The translations under genes were made by a program, and so were the position numbers. A model generated the notes under the pieces. The model was not told where the DNA came from. It did no database searches and was given only the letters and a program-made list of their open reading frames with translations. Source: a bacterium (GTDB lineage: Bacteria > Planctomycetota > UBA11346). From it: a stretch of 44,853 nucleotides of DNA. The stretch covers positions 1-44,853 of the forward strand of contig JAIFND010000151.1 in the NCBI GenBank assembly GCA_020047915.1. Direction: 5' to 3'. The first letter of the stretch is position 1; every line of letters begins with the position of its first letter. Positions 10,062 through 16,754 of the stretch are shown one piece after another.

Positions 10062-12035
10062 TCAACCGACCGGAGCCAGCTCGTCGGCCAGGCGGAACAC
10101 CGTGGTCGGGCAGGATGGCAGCGCCTTGAGGAAGTAGCGACCATAGGAGGCGGTGCACACGCGGTGGTCGAGGATGGCCACGGTGCCGGTATCGTTGCGC
10201 GTGCGGATCAGGCGACCGAAGCCTTGCTTGAGGCGCAGGATGGCCTCGGGCACCTGGCGCTCGACGAAGGGATTGCCGCCGCGCTTACGGATCTCGTTGA
10301 GCCGCGACTCGGTGACCGGATGGTTGGGGACTTCGAAAGGCAGCTTGGCGATCACCACATGACGCAGGGCGTTGCCCGGGACGTCCACGCCCTCCCAGAA
10401 GCTGCTGGTGCCGAACAGTACGGCGTCGCCAGTGCGCTTGAATAAATCGATCATCTGGCTGCGCGCCATGCCATCGCCGTGACGCAGCACGAAGCGGCGC
10501 AGGCGGTCGAGGGTCGGCCGCACCCGGTCATGCACCGCCTGCAACTGCCGATAGCTGGTGAACAGCACGAAGATGCCGCCCTCGGCATCCTGGACATAAC
10601 GCGCCAGCCAGCGCGCCGTGGCATCGACGAAGGCTTCTGAATTGGGATCGATGGCCGATTCGTTGAGCAGGATGCGCGCCTGGCTGGTGTAATCGAAGGG
10701 GCTGTCGAGGCGCTTCGCCAGTCCGCCTTCGAGTCCGGTGCGCCGGCGCAGGAACAGGAAGCGTTCGCTATCATCGGCCGCCAGCGTGGCGCTGGTCAGG
10801 ACGACGGTGCGCATGCGGTCGAAGAGCTGCTCTTTCAGCATGGCTGCAACCGACAGCGGTCGCGCCGACAGCGACGGCGAACGGCGTTCGCGCGGCACCG
10901 TGGCGTAGCACACCAGGCCGCTGTCCTCGCCCGACAGCACCCGCCGCAGGCTGCCCGCGATCTCGATCGAGCGCATCGCCTGGGCGCTCAGTTCGGTGGA
11001 CTCGTTGTCGTCGCCGGCCTGGCTCTTGAGGCTTTCGAGCGCCCCGGCGAGTTCCTCGAGGGCCGGGGACAACGGGTTCTCGACCGGGTTGGCGGCGTTG
11101 ATCCGCACCGTGTCCTCGGAGCGGCCCTCGGACAGCTTGCCAACGTTCAGCCACAGGTCCTCGTTGGCGCGGCGCACGCCCTCGACCGCCCCACGCGCGG
11201 CCTCGCGGCGCGGGTCGGCGAGCAGGCCCTTGCCGCGGGCGCTCCAGAGCGTGTCGAGATACCAGCGCACCTGCGCGGCGCTGACCTCGGTGCCGAGGTG
11301 GTCGGTGGCGACATCTTCGAGGCTGTGCGCCTCGTCGAAGATCACCACCTGGTGCGGCGGCAGGATGCCTCCCGCCTCTTCGCGCAGGCCGAGGTCGGAG
11401 AAGTAGAGGTGGTGGTTGACCACCAGCAGTTGCGCCCCCTCCATGCGCTGGCGGGCGGCGTAGAAAAAACACGAGCCGTATTCCGGACACTTGCGGCCGA
11501 GGCAGTTGGTGCGATCGCTCTGCACCTGCCGCCACACCGTGCTGGTCGGCTCCCAGCCCAGTTCCTCGCGGTCTCCGACCTCGGCCTCGTTGTGCGCCCA
11601 GTCGGCGACCTGACGCAGGGCCTGCGCCTCTTCACGCGTCTCGAACAGCGCCTGCTGGCCGTCGTAGGCGATGCCAAGGCGGCGGATCGAGACATAGTTC
11701 TGGCGGCCCTTGACCAGCACGGCCTTGAGTTCGGGAAAGATCTGCTGGAGCAGCGGGATGTCCTTGCGGACGAGCTGTTCCTGCAGGGCGATCGTCCCGG
11801 TCGAGATCACGATCTTGGTGCTGGTCGCCAGGGCGTGCTGGATGGCGGGGATCAGATAGGCAAAGCTCTTGCCGACCCCGGTCGGCGCCTCGCAGATGAC
11901 ATGGCTCGGCGCGGCCAGCCCCTGCGCGACCAGTTCGGCCATCGCCACCTGCTGCGGACGGCTCTCCCAGCCGCTGAGCAGCCGCGACAGCTCGCCGCCA
12001 GGGCCCAGGACATCAGCGACCGTCGCACGTGGCAT
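10062..12035 (-). CDS. dinG: DinG-family ATP-dependent DNA helicase (XPD-like, superfamily 2)
   Basis: 657 residues. Helicase signatures run in order: Walker A EAPTGVGKSFAYLIP near residue 50, DEAH box VIFDEAHSLED near 230, VLTSATL, and the C-terminal GTSSFWEGVDVPG and QGFGRLIRTRNDTG motifs. The iron-sulfur segment keeps three cysteines (NCLGRKCPEYGSCFF), but the first ligand, normally in GRxNYxC, is serine here (KGRQNYVSIRRL). Relatives unwind forked or gapped DNA and R-loops in repair. The longest frame begins at 12203, but its first 56 residues translate structured repeat copy 2. The ATG at 12035 is preceded by TATAAG seven bases upstream. Confidence 0.9.
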   Translation of the reverse strand: MPRATVADVLGPGGELSRLLSGWESRPQQVAMAELVAQGLAAPSHVICEAPTGVGKSFAYLIPAIQHALATSTKIVISTGTIALQEQLVRKDIPLLQQIFPELKAVLVKGRQNYVSIRRLGIAYDGQQALFETREEAQALRQVADWAHNEAEVGDREELGWEPTSTVWRQVQSDRTNCLGRKCPEYGSCFFYAARQRMEGAQLLVVNHHLYFSDLGLREEAGGILPPHQVVIFDEAHSLEDVATDHLGTEVSAAQVRWYLDTLWSARGKGLLADPRREAARGAVEGVRRANEDLWLNVGKLSEGRSEDTVRINAANPVENPLSPALEELAGALESLKSQAGDDNESTELSAQAMRSIEIAGSLRRVLSGEDSGLVCYATVPRERRSPSLSARPLSVAAMLKEQLFDRMRTVVLTSATLAADDSERFLFLRRRTGLEGGLAKRLDSPFDYTSQARILLNESAIDPNSEAFVDATARWLARYVQDAEGGIFVLFTSYRQLQAVHDRVRPTLDRLRRFVLRHGDGMARSQMIDLFKRTGDAVLFGTSSFWEGVDVPGNALRHVVIAKLPFEVPNHPVTESRLNEIRKRGGNPFVERQVPEAILRLKQGFGRLIRTRNDTGTVAILDHRVCTASYGRYFLKALPSCPTTVFRLADELAPVG

Positions 12036-12042
12036 GGGTGTG

Positions 12043-12069
12043 CTTATAGACCCATGCGTGAAAAACCAA
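12043..12069 (-). promoter_or_regulatory. promoter of the dinG-family gene
   Basis: Minus strand: TTGGTT (12064-12069), a 15-base gap, TATAAG (12043-12048), then seven bases to the ATG at 12035. Among the -10 elements of the window this one is closest to consensus. Transcription would begin at or next to the start codon. Confidence 0.6.
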
Positions 12070-12095
12070 GCCCAAGCTCTATTCCGCGGCGTAAC

Positions 12096-12260
12096 TGCCC
12101 AGGGGCTTCGCCCCCGCGGCCCTGAAGGGCCTGCCCCCCGGCCTTTGTCGCAGCTCGGTTTCGTCTCTATCGCTCCGAAATCGTGGGCGGATGGCTTCGC
12201 CATTCTATCCGCCCACCGCCACTCGGTGGCCGCCCCACCGCATGCGCGGCGGGGCCCCTT
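12096..12260. repeat. structured intergenic repeat, copy 2
   Basis: The same hairpin order as copy 1: AGGGGC/GCCCCC, GGCCCT/AGGGCC, CGGTTTC/GAAATCG (one G-T pair), GTGGGCGGATGGC paired with GCCAT...CCGCCCAC, and CCCCACCGC/GCGGCGGGG. The fourth stem differs in sequence from copy 1 but stays paired. The sulfatase stop codon at 12267 lies just past the last hairpin, as the acs stop does in copy 1. On the minus strand the element therefore separates the sulfatase 3' end from the dinG-family promoter. Confidence 0.85.
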
Positions 12261-12266
12261 GAGCAG

Positions 12267-13640
12267 TCACTCCGCGGCTTGCCCGGCGACCTCCGGGCCC
12301 TTGGCCAGCGCGGCGTGCGCCGCCTGCTCGGCCTGCAGCAGCACCCGCAGGTTGTCGAGGGTGCCGGCGTGGCGCGGATCGGCGGCATGATTGCGCGTCT
12401 CGCCGGGATCGTTGACCAGGTCGTAGAGCTGCTCGGCGTGCGCCCCGCCGTCGTAGCGGACGTATTTCCACGCCGCGGTCACCACCATCCGGCTGACGAT
12501 GTTCTCGGCATAGACATGGGTGCGTCCGGCCGTGGGTCCGTCGAGGACCGGCAGCAGGCTCTGGCCGCGGCAGATAGCCGGCACAGCGACCCCGGCCGCG
12601 TCGCAGCAGGTCGCCAGCAGATCGAGGCCGGTCGCCACCAGGGCGTGTTCCTCGACCTTGCCGGCCGGGATGCGTCCGGGCAGGCGCATGAGCCACGGCA
12701 CGCGCGCCGCCTCGTCATAGAAGAAGGTCTTGTGCTCGAGCCGGTGCGATCCCGCATGATCGCCGTGATCCGAGGTCATGATCACCAGCGTATCGTCGGC
12801 CTGGCCGCTGGCGGCGAGCGCCGCGAGGACGACGCCGATCTGGCGATCGACCCGCTCCATCAGCCGGGCGTAGGCCCAGCGGTGCAGCCGCCATTCGCGC
12901 GCGCCCCACTGCGCCCGCGCCCGCTGCTTGAACGGCCGCCGTGCCAGCACGGCGCCGATCAGCTCGGGCTCGTCCTGCTGCGCCGCATGGTTGGCCGGCA
13001 ACGGCGGGCAATGGCGCTCGATCCAGTCGGCCGGATCGGCACCGGGCGGCGGCAGCAGCGCCTCGTCGAGGTTGGCGAGTTCGACCAGCGCCTTGGCGAG
13101 GATGTGGTGATCCCAGGTCTTGTCGTCGGCGCGAGCGAACGAGCGGATCGCGTTGAGACAGATGTCGTGCGGATTGATCAGGCTGACGACCATCGCCCAC
13201 GGATCAGGGCCCTGCCGCTGGATCAGATCGGCGGCCTCGACCGCCAGCCGCTCGCGTTCGTCGGCGCAGAAGGTGGTGAATCCCAGGCGCTCCGGGGTAA
13301 GATCGATCGGCCAGTGCACCTTGCCGCCGTACCAGGTGCGATAGCCGGCCCGGCGCAGACAGTGACCAAGACCGCTGGCGTCGTCCTCGACGGTGAACGG
13401 ATGCAGACCCTTGCCGCCGTTGCCGCGCATGCCGATGGCCGAGGGCATGCGCCCGGTGAACATGCTGAAGCGCGACGGCACGCACACCGGATCGCTGCAG
13501 TAGGCGCGGGTGAAGCGCGTCCCGCCGGCGGCCAGCCGGTCGAGATGCGGCGTCGCCAGCCACGGTGTCCCGGCACACGACATCAGGTCATGGCTCTGCT
13601 GGTCGGTGAGCAGGATGAGGATGTTGGGCTGGCGAGGCAT
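12267..13640 (-). CDS. sulfatase (alkaline-phosphatase superfamily, formylglycine type)
   Basis: 457 residues. The protein starts PNILILLTDQQSHDLM, the usual sulfatase opening with the first metal-binding Asp. CVPSR near residue 53 is the C-x-P-S-R motif whose Cys is oxidised to formylglycine by a sulfatase-modifying enzyme, not seen in this window. Further metal ligands are in MTSDHGDHAGSHRL, and KTFFYDEAARVPWLMR is typical. No signal peptide is visible, which is unusual for sulfatases acting on environmental polysaccharides. I prefer the ATG at 13640 because GATAGT lies six bases and TTGGAT a further 16 bases upstream. An ATG at 13670 is the alternative. Confidence 0.92.
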   Translation of the reverse strand: MPRQPNILILLTDQQSHDLMSCAGTPWLATPHLDRLAAGGTRFTRAYCSDPVCVPSRFSMFTGRMPSAIGMRGNGGKGLHPFTVEDDASGLGHCLRRAGYRTWYGGKVHWPIDLTPERLGFTTFCADERERLAVEAADLIQRQGPDPWAMVVSLINPHDICLNAIRSFARADDKTWDHHILAKALVELANLDEALLPPPGADPADWIERHCPPLPANHAAQQDEPELIGAVLARRPFKQRARAQWGAREWRLHRWAYARLMERVDRQIGVVLAALAASGQADDTLVIMTSDHGDHAGSHRLEHKTFFYDEAARVPWLMRLPGRIPAGKVEEHALVATGLDLLATCCDAAGVAVPAICRGQSLLPVLDGPTAGRTHVYAENIVSRMVVTAAWKYVRYDGGAHAEQLYDLVNDPGETRNHAADPRHAGTLDNLRVLLQAEQAAHAALAKGPEVAGQAAE

Positions 13641-13646
13641 GCGTGG

Positions 13647-13674
13647 ACTATCAGAGGTGGCCGCGTCCATCCAA
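13647..13674 (-). promoter_or_regulatory. promoter of the sulfatase gene (leaderless type)
   Basis: Minus strand: TTGGAT (13669-13674), 16 bases, GATAGT (13647-13652), six bases, ATG at 13640. If used, the alternative start at 13670 would lie upstream of the transcript. Confidence 0.5.
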
Positions 13675-13708
13675 GTCCCGCCGATGCTTCCGCCTATGGA
13701 ATCCCCGA

Positions 13709-13714
13709 TAGCGT
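13709..13714 (+). promoter_or_regulatory. -10 element of the 157-residue gene
   Basis: TAGCGT, then seven bases (CCCGGCC) and the ATG at 13722. The same hexamer with the same seven-base gap precedes the FliL-like gene at 42519 on the other strand. Confidence 0.5.
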
Positions 13715-13721
13715 CCCGGCC

Positions 13722-14195
13722 ATGCCCGAGCTGCCCGACGACGCCCGCTGCCGCATCCTCATCGCCGACCCGGACTTCGGCGACCCGGCCCAACTGATCG
13801 CCGGACTCGACAAGCTGTTTGCGCAGTTCGCCCGCGAGCAGCGCCTCGTCGGCTGGGACATCCACAGCGCGCACGATGGCGCCGCGTTGGTGCTGGCGTG
13901 GACCCCTGACGCCCCCCTGTCGGGCTGCAGCCACGACAAGCTGAACGGGGTCGTCGCCCTGCACGAGACGCGGACCGGCTGCCGCATCCTGACAGCGCCG
14001 CCGCTGCGCATCCGGGTGGGTGGATGCTGGCGCTGCGTCGATCGCGCCGGATTGCGCGCCATGGCCGACCGCTCCACCCCGCTGATCGATCACCACCTCG
14101 AGCGCGTTGGCGACTGGCGGCGGCACGGCCTGACCACGGTCGGGGAGTCCTGGGCGGCGGTCCTGCTTGCCACCCGGCAAGGAGCCCACGCATGA
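13722..14195 (+). CDS. small conserved-looking protein of unknown function
   Basis: 157 residues, acidic N-terminus (MPELPDDARCRILIADPDFGDPAQL). I do not recognise the family. It has one hydrophobic-core stretch (GAALVLAWTPDAPLSG) and no signal peptide. Five Cys are present, with CWRC forming a CxxC pair near residue 105. The stop overlaps the start of the uracil-DNA glycosylase gene in an ATGA, so the two are translated together. That coupling suggests a role linked to DNA repair or nucleotide handling, but nothing in the sequence proves it. Confidence 0.65.
   Translation: MPELPDDARCRILIADPDFGDPAQLIAGLDKLFAQFAREQRLVGWDIHSAHDGAALVLAWTPDAPLSGCSHDKLNGVVALHETRTGCRILTAPPLRIRVGGCWRCVDRAGLRAMADRSTPLIDHHLERVGDWRRHGLTTVGESWAAVLLATRQGAHA
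14179..14184 (+). promoter_or_regulatory. strong Shine-Dalgarno site of the SMUG1-like gene
   Basis: AAGGAG seven bases before the ATG at 14192. It lies inside the preceding gene and is one of the few strong ribosome binding sites of the window. It fits an internal gene that cannot be leaderless. Confidence 0.7.
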
Positions 14196-14890
14196 CGCCG
14201 ATCGATCTCGCCCTGCGCCTGCGTGCGGCATGCGATGCGCTGCGTTTCGCCGGCCTGACCGTGTACAACCCGCTGCATTACGCCTGGCCGGTGCATCGCG
14301 CCTACCTCGAGCGTTTCGCCGGCGGGCGCAAACGGGTGCTGTTCCTGGGCATGAATCCCGGCCCCTTCGGCATGGCGCAGATCGGCGTGCCCTTCGGCGA
14401 GATCGCCGCCGCCCGCGACTGGATGCGTCTGTCCGGCGAGATCGGCAAGCCGCCGCGCGAGCACCCCAAGCGTCCGATCACCGGCTGGGCCTGCCGCCGC
14501 AGCGAGGTCTCCGGCCGTCGGCTGTGGAGCCTGTTCGCCGCCCGCTTCGCCAGCCCCGAGGCCTTCTTCGCCGAGCACCTGGTGGTCAACTGGTGTCCGC
14601 TGGTTTTCATGGGCGACAGCGGGTCGAACCTCACGCCGGACAAGCTCCCGGCGGGCGAGCTGACCCCCCTGCAGGCGGCCTGCGATGCCCACCTTGCCGG
14701 CCTGATCGCCGCCACCGGGGCCGAGGTGGTGGTCGGCATCGGCAAGGTGGCCGAGGCGGCCGCGACCCGCGCCCAGGCCCCCCGCGTGGCTGGAATTCCC
14801 CATCCCAGCCCAGCAAACCCGGCGGCAAACCGCGACTGGGCGGGGGCGGCAGCCCGGGCGCTGATGGTCGCTCGCATATGGTCTTGTTGA
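14192..14890 (+). CDS. SMUG1-type single-strand-selective uracil-DNA glycosylase
   Basis: 232 residues, the length of bacterial SMUG1 proteins. The catalytic-loop motif GMNPGPFGMAQIGVPFG lies at about residues 53-69. The DNA-intercalating motif HPSPANPAAN, equivalent to the family HPSPxNP loop, lies near residue 206. LVVNWCPLVFM and NLTPDKL are also typical. SMUG1 removes uracil and oxidised pyrimidines such as 5-hydroxymethyluracil from DNA at the start of base excision repair. It overlaps the upstream 157-residue gene by four bases. Bacterial SMUG1 genes are scattered and were probably spread by transfer. Confidence 0.9.
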   Translation: MTPIDLALRLRAACDALRFAGLTVYNPLHYAWPVHRAYLERFAGGRKRVLFLGMNPGPFGMAQIGVPFGEIAAARDWMRLSGEIGKPPREHPKRPITGWACRRSEVSGRRLWSLFAARFASPEAFFAEHLVVNWCPLVFMGDSGSNLTPDKLPAGELTPLQAACDAHLAGLIAATGAEVVVGIGKVAEAAATRAQAPRVAGIPHPSPANPAANRDWAGAAARALMVARIWSC

Positions 14891-14914
14891 CGCAGACGAT
14901 AAGGACCCTAGTCT
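14887..14914 (+). promoter_or_regulatory. promoter of rpoZ-rplM
   Basis: TTGACG (14887-14892), a 16-base gap and TAGTCT (14909-14914), leaving a leader of about 24 nt that contains GGAG near 14930. This is the best -35 of the window. The block GATAAGGACCCTAGTCTCC resembles GATAGGGGCCCTAGCATCC before the HEAT gene at 15709-15727. Confidence 0.6.
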
Positions 14915-14944
14915 CCCCGCCCTTCCCACGGAGAGCGCAGACCC

Positions 14945-15148
14945 ATGACACTGGTCAATACCCAGTACGCGGAAGCCATCGCAAAGGTCGGCGGCTACTA
15001 TAACTTCGTGACCATCATCAATCGCCGCCTCAAGGAGCTGAACAACGGGATTCCCCCGATGGTCGCCCCTCCGGCCGGCGAGAAGAACTACGACAAGATC
15101 GACTTGATCGTCGCGGAGATCGAGGCCGATCTCCTGAAGCTCAAGTAA
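14945..15148 (+). CDS. rpoZ: DNA-directed RNA polymerase omega subunit (planctomycete-like)
   Basis: 67 residues: AIAKVGGYYNFVTIINRRLKEL, then NNGIPPMV and NYDKIDLIVAEIEADLLKL. The pattern KVGG...RR..ELN.G...V...DK...V.EI matches the short, divergent RpoZ of planctomycetes as I know it. Omega helps fold and assemble the beta' subunit. It is followed 26 bp later by rplM, with which it shares a promoter and terminator. The identification rests on spacing of a few residues, so it is likely rather than certain. Confidence 0.75.
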   Translation: MTLVNTQYAEAIAKVGGYYNFVTIINRRLKELNNGIPPMVAPPAGEKNYDKIDLIVAEIEADLLKLK

Positions 15149-15174
15149 GCGTCAAGGCAGACAGCGGACAAGCC

Positions 15175-15603
15175 ATGCACCAGACCACCTTCACCCACCC
15201 CTCCAAGATCCAGCGCGGCTGGTACCAGGCCAGCGCCAAGGGCCAGGTCCTGGGCCGCCTCGCGACCCGCGTGGCCAAGGCCCTGATGGGCCGCACCAAG
15301 GCCGACTGGACCCCGCACGTCGACAACGGCGACTTCGTCGTCGTCACCGATGCCGACAAGGTCGAGGTGACCGGCAACAAGCTGGAAACCCACATCTACC
15401 GCTTCCACAGCGGTTACTTCGGCGGTCTGACCCTGATGCCGCTGGGCAAGCTGAAGGAGAAGAACCCCGAGCGCGTGATCGAGCTCGCGGTGAAGCGCAT
15501 GCTGCCCAAGACCGTGCAGGGCCGCCACCAGCTGAAGCGCCTCAAGGTGTACAAGGGTGCGACCCACCCCCACACCGGCACCAAGCCCGCCCAGCTGCCC
15601 TGA
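15175..15603 (+). CDS. rplM: 50S ribosomal protein L13
   Basis: 142 residues, full length. The sequence W(Y)QASAKGQVLGRLATRVAKAL, PHVDNGDFVVVTDADKVEVTG, YRFHSGYFGG and RVIELAVKRMLP follows the L13 family from end to end. L13 is an early-assembly protein of the large subunit. In most bacteria rpsI (S9) follows directly. Here the gene is followed by a strong terminator instead, so S9 must lie elsewhere. It is co-transcribed with rpoZ. Confidence 0.98.
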   Translation: MHQTTFTHPSKIQRGWYQASAKGQVLGRLATRVAKALMGRTKADWTPHVDNGDFVVVTDADKVEVTGNKLETHIYRFHSGYFGGLTLMPLGKLKEKNPERVIELAVKRMLPKTVQGRHQLKRLKVYKGATHPHTGTKPAQLP

Positions 15604-15627
15604 ACCTGGCCTAGCCCGGAACAGCGA

Positions 15628-15659
15628 AGCCCTCGCAGCCGTGGCTGCGAGGGCTTTTT
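15628..15659 (+). terminator. intrinsic terminator after rplM
   Basis: A 13-base stem AGCCCTCGCAGCC / GGCTGCGAGGGCT (15628-15640 with 15643-15655), whose innermost pairs open to form the loop, followed by TTTTT. It lies 25 bases past the rplM stop. Confidence 0.93.
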
Positions 15660-15718
15660 CGTCTCACACGCACATGCAGCGTGACGCCCGCCGGCATCGC
15701 CCAGGCCGATAGGGGCCC

Positions 15719-15724
15719 TAGCAT
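15719..15724 (+). promoter_or_regulatory. -10 element of the HEAT-repeat gene (leaderless type)
   Basis: TAGCAT, six bases (CCGGCC), then the ATG at 15731. The gene has no Shine-Dalgarno site. Confidence 0.55.
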
Positions 15725-15730
15725 CCGGCC

Positions 15731-16579
15731 ATGCGCCTCATTGCCGCCCTCGTGCTCGCCTTGGCTGTCTGCCTGCCCGCCGTCGAGGTCGATCAGGTGC
15801 TGGCTGCGGCCCGCGCCGCCAGCAACACCTATCAGATCCGCTTCCGCGTCCTGTCCAACGGCCTGGAAGCGGCTGACGAAGCGACCCGGATCCAGGCCAT
15901 GCGCAGCCTCGGTGAGCTGCGCGATCCGAATGTCGTTCCGTTGCTGATGCCGTTCTGCACCGCGCCGCATTCCGCGGCCGAGATGATCATGGCGGCAACC
16001 ATCCTCGGCCGCCTCGGCTACCAGACCCCGGTGCCGCTGATCCGTGGCATGGCCTCGCACGAGGACGCCGAGGTGCGCAAGGCCGCGCTGTCGGCGCTCA
16101 AGCAGATCGACGCGCTGGCGGCCGGCGACTGGATGCAGCGCGCCAAAGAGGACGAGGAGTCGCTGCGGCTCTACGCCCTGGCCGGACTCGGCCATCTCAA
16201 GCATGCCGAAGCGGTCGAGGTGCTGGTCCTCGGCCTGACCCATGAGAACCACCTGGTGCGCCAGGCCGCCTGCATCGGCCTGGGCCTGCTTGGCGATCGC
16301 GCCAATGGCGAGCGCGTCAAGATCTCGCTCACCGATGCCAATCCGATGGTGCGCCGTTACGCGGCCGAGGCGCTGGCCCGGCTCAACTACACGCCCGCCA
16401 TCCCCGATCTGATGATGGCCCTCGAAGCCAACGTCGCCGGTCCCTACATCCTGCGCGCCTTCGTCGCCCTGACCGGCGACAGCTTCGGCTTCGACCCCAC
16501 CGCCCCGCTGCTCATGCGCCAGGAGGCGATCGAGCGCGCGTTCTCGTGGTGGAGCCTGCATCCTGAATTGAAGCAGTGA
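15731..16579 (+). CDS. exported HEAT-repeat protein
   Basis: 282 residues with a signal peptide (MRLIAALVLALAVCLPAVEV). Six or more HEAT/PBS-lyase-like repeats follow, visible as repeated 'AR..A..LG.L.D...V..L' helices: ATRIQAMRSLGELRDPNVVPLL, ASHEDAEVRKAALSALKQI, ESLRLYALAGLGHLKHAEAV, NHLVRQAACIGLGLLGD, NPMVRRYAAEALARLNYTPAI. Such solenoids bind other proteins. No enzymatic motif is visible and the partner is unknown. The 3' side runs into the heptamer array at 16598. Confidence 0.8.
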   Translation: MRLIAALVLALAVCLPAVEVDQVLAAARAASNTYQIRFRVLSNGLEAADEATRIQAMRSLGELRDPNVVPLLMPFCTAPHSAAEMIMAATILGRLGYQTPVPLIRGMASHEDAEVRKAALSALKQIDALAAGDWMQRAKEDEESLRLYALAGLGHLKHAEAVEVLVLGLTHENHLVRQAACIGLGLLGDRANGERVKISLTDANPMVRRYAAEALARLNYTPAIPDLMMALEANVAGPYILRAFVALTGDSFGFDPTAPLLMRQEAIERAFSWWSLHPELKQ

Positions 16580-16597
16580 TTTGCGACAACGCAGCCG

Positions 16598-16742
16598 GTT
16601 CGACGTTCGGCGTTCGACGTTCGGCGTTCCGCACAATACCTGCACCTATCGAGGCCAACCAGCCGGGTGATGGACGATCGACGATGCCTCTCGCTTTCCA
16701 TCAACACCGAACGCCGAACGCCGAACGCCGAACAGCTTTTTT
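16598..16742. repeat. inverted pair of heptamer arrays, GTTCGRC type, with T-tract
   Basis: The left arm is five units in register: GTTCGAC, GTTCGGC, GTTCGAC, GTTCGGC, GTTCCGC (16598-16632). The right arm is the reverse complement in the same period: GAACGCC three times and GAACAGC (16709-16736). A 76-base region separates them. Pairing gives a stem of about 28 bp, and TTTTTT (16737-16742) follows directly, so on the plus strand the element could terminate transcription of the HEAT gene before the lyase gene at 16755. The same heptamer is used at 29955-30101. Confidence 0.85.
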
Positions 16743-16754
16743 CGGGTTGGACCC

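Noticed and set aside
12036-12203. 56-residue N-terminal extension of the dinG-family protein
   Set aside because: It translates structured repeat copy 2 and lies upstream of the TATAAG promoter element.
12183-14195. 670-residue plus-strand frame ending at 14195
   Set aside because: Only the last 157 codons from the ATG at 13722 are likely real. The rest is antisense to the sulfatase and starts in repeat copy 2.
16598-16736. Heptamer arrays as a CRISPR array
   Set aside because: The units are seven bases with no spacers, and no cas gene is present.
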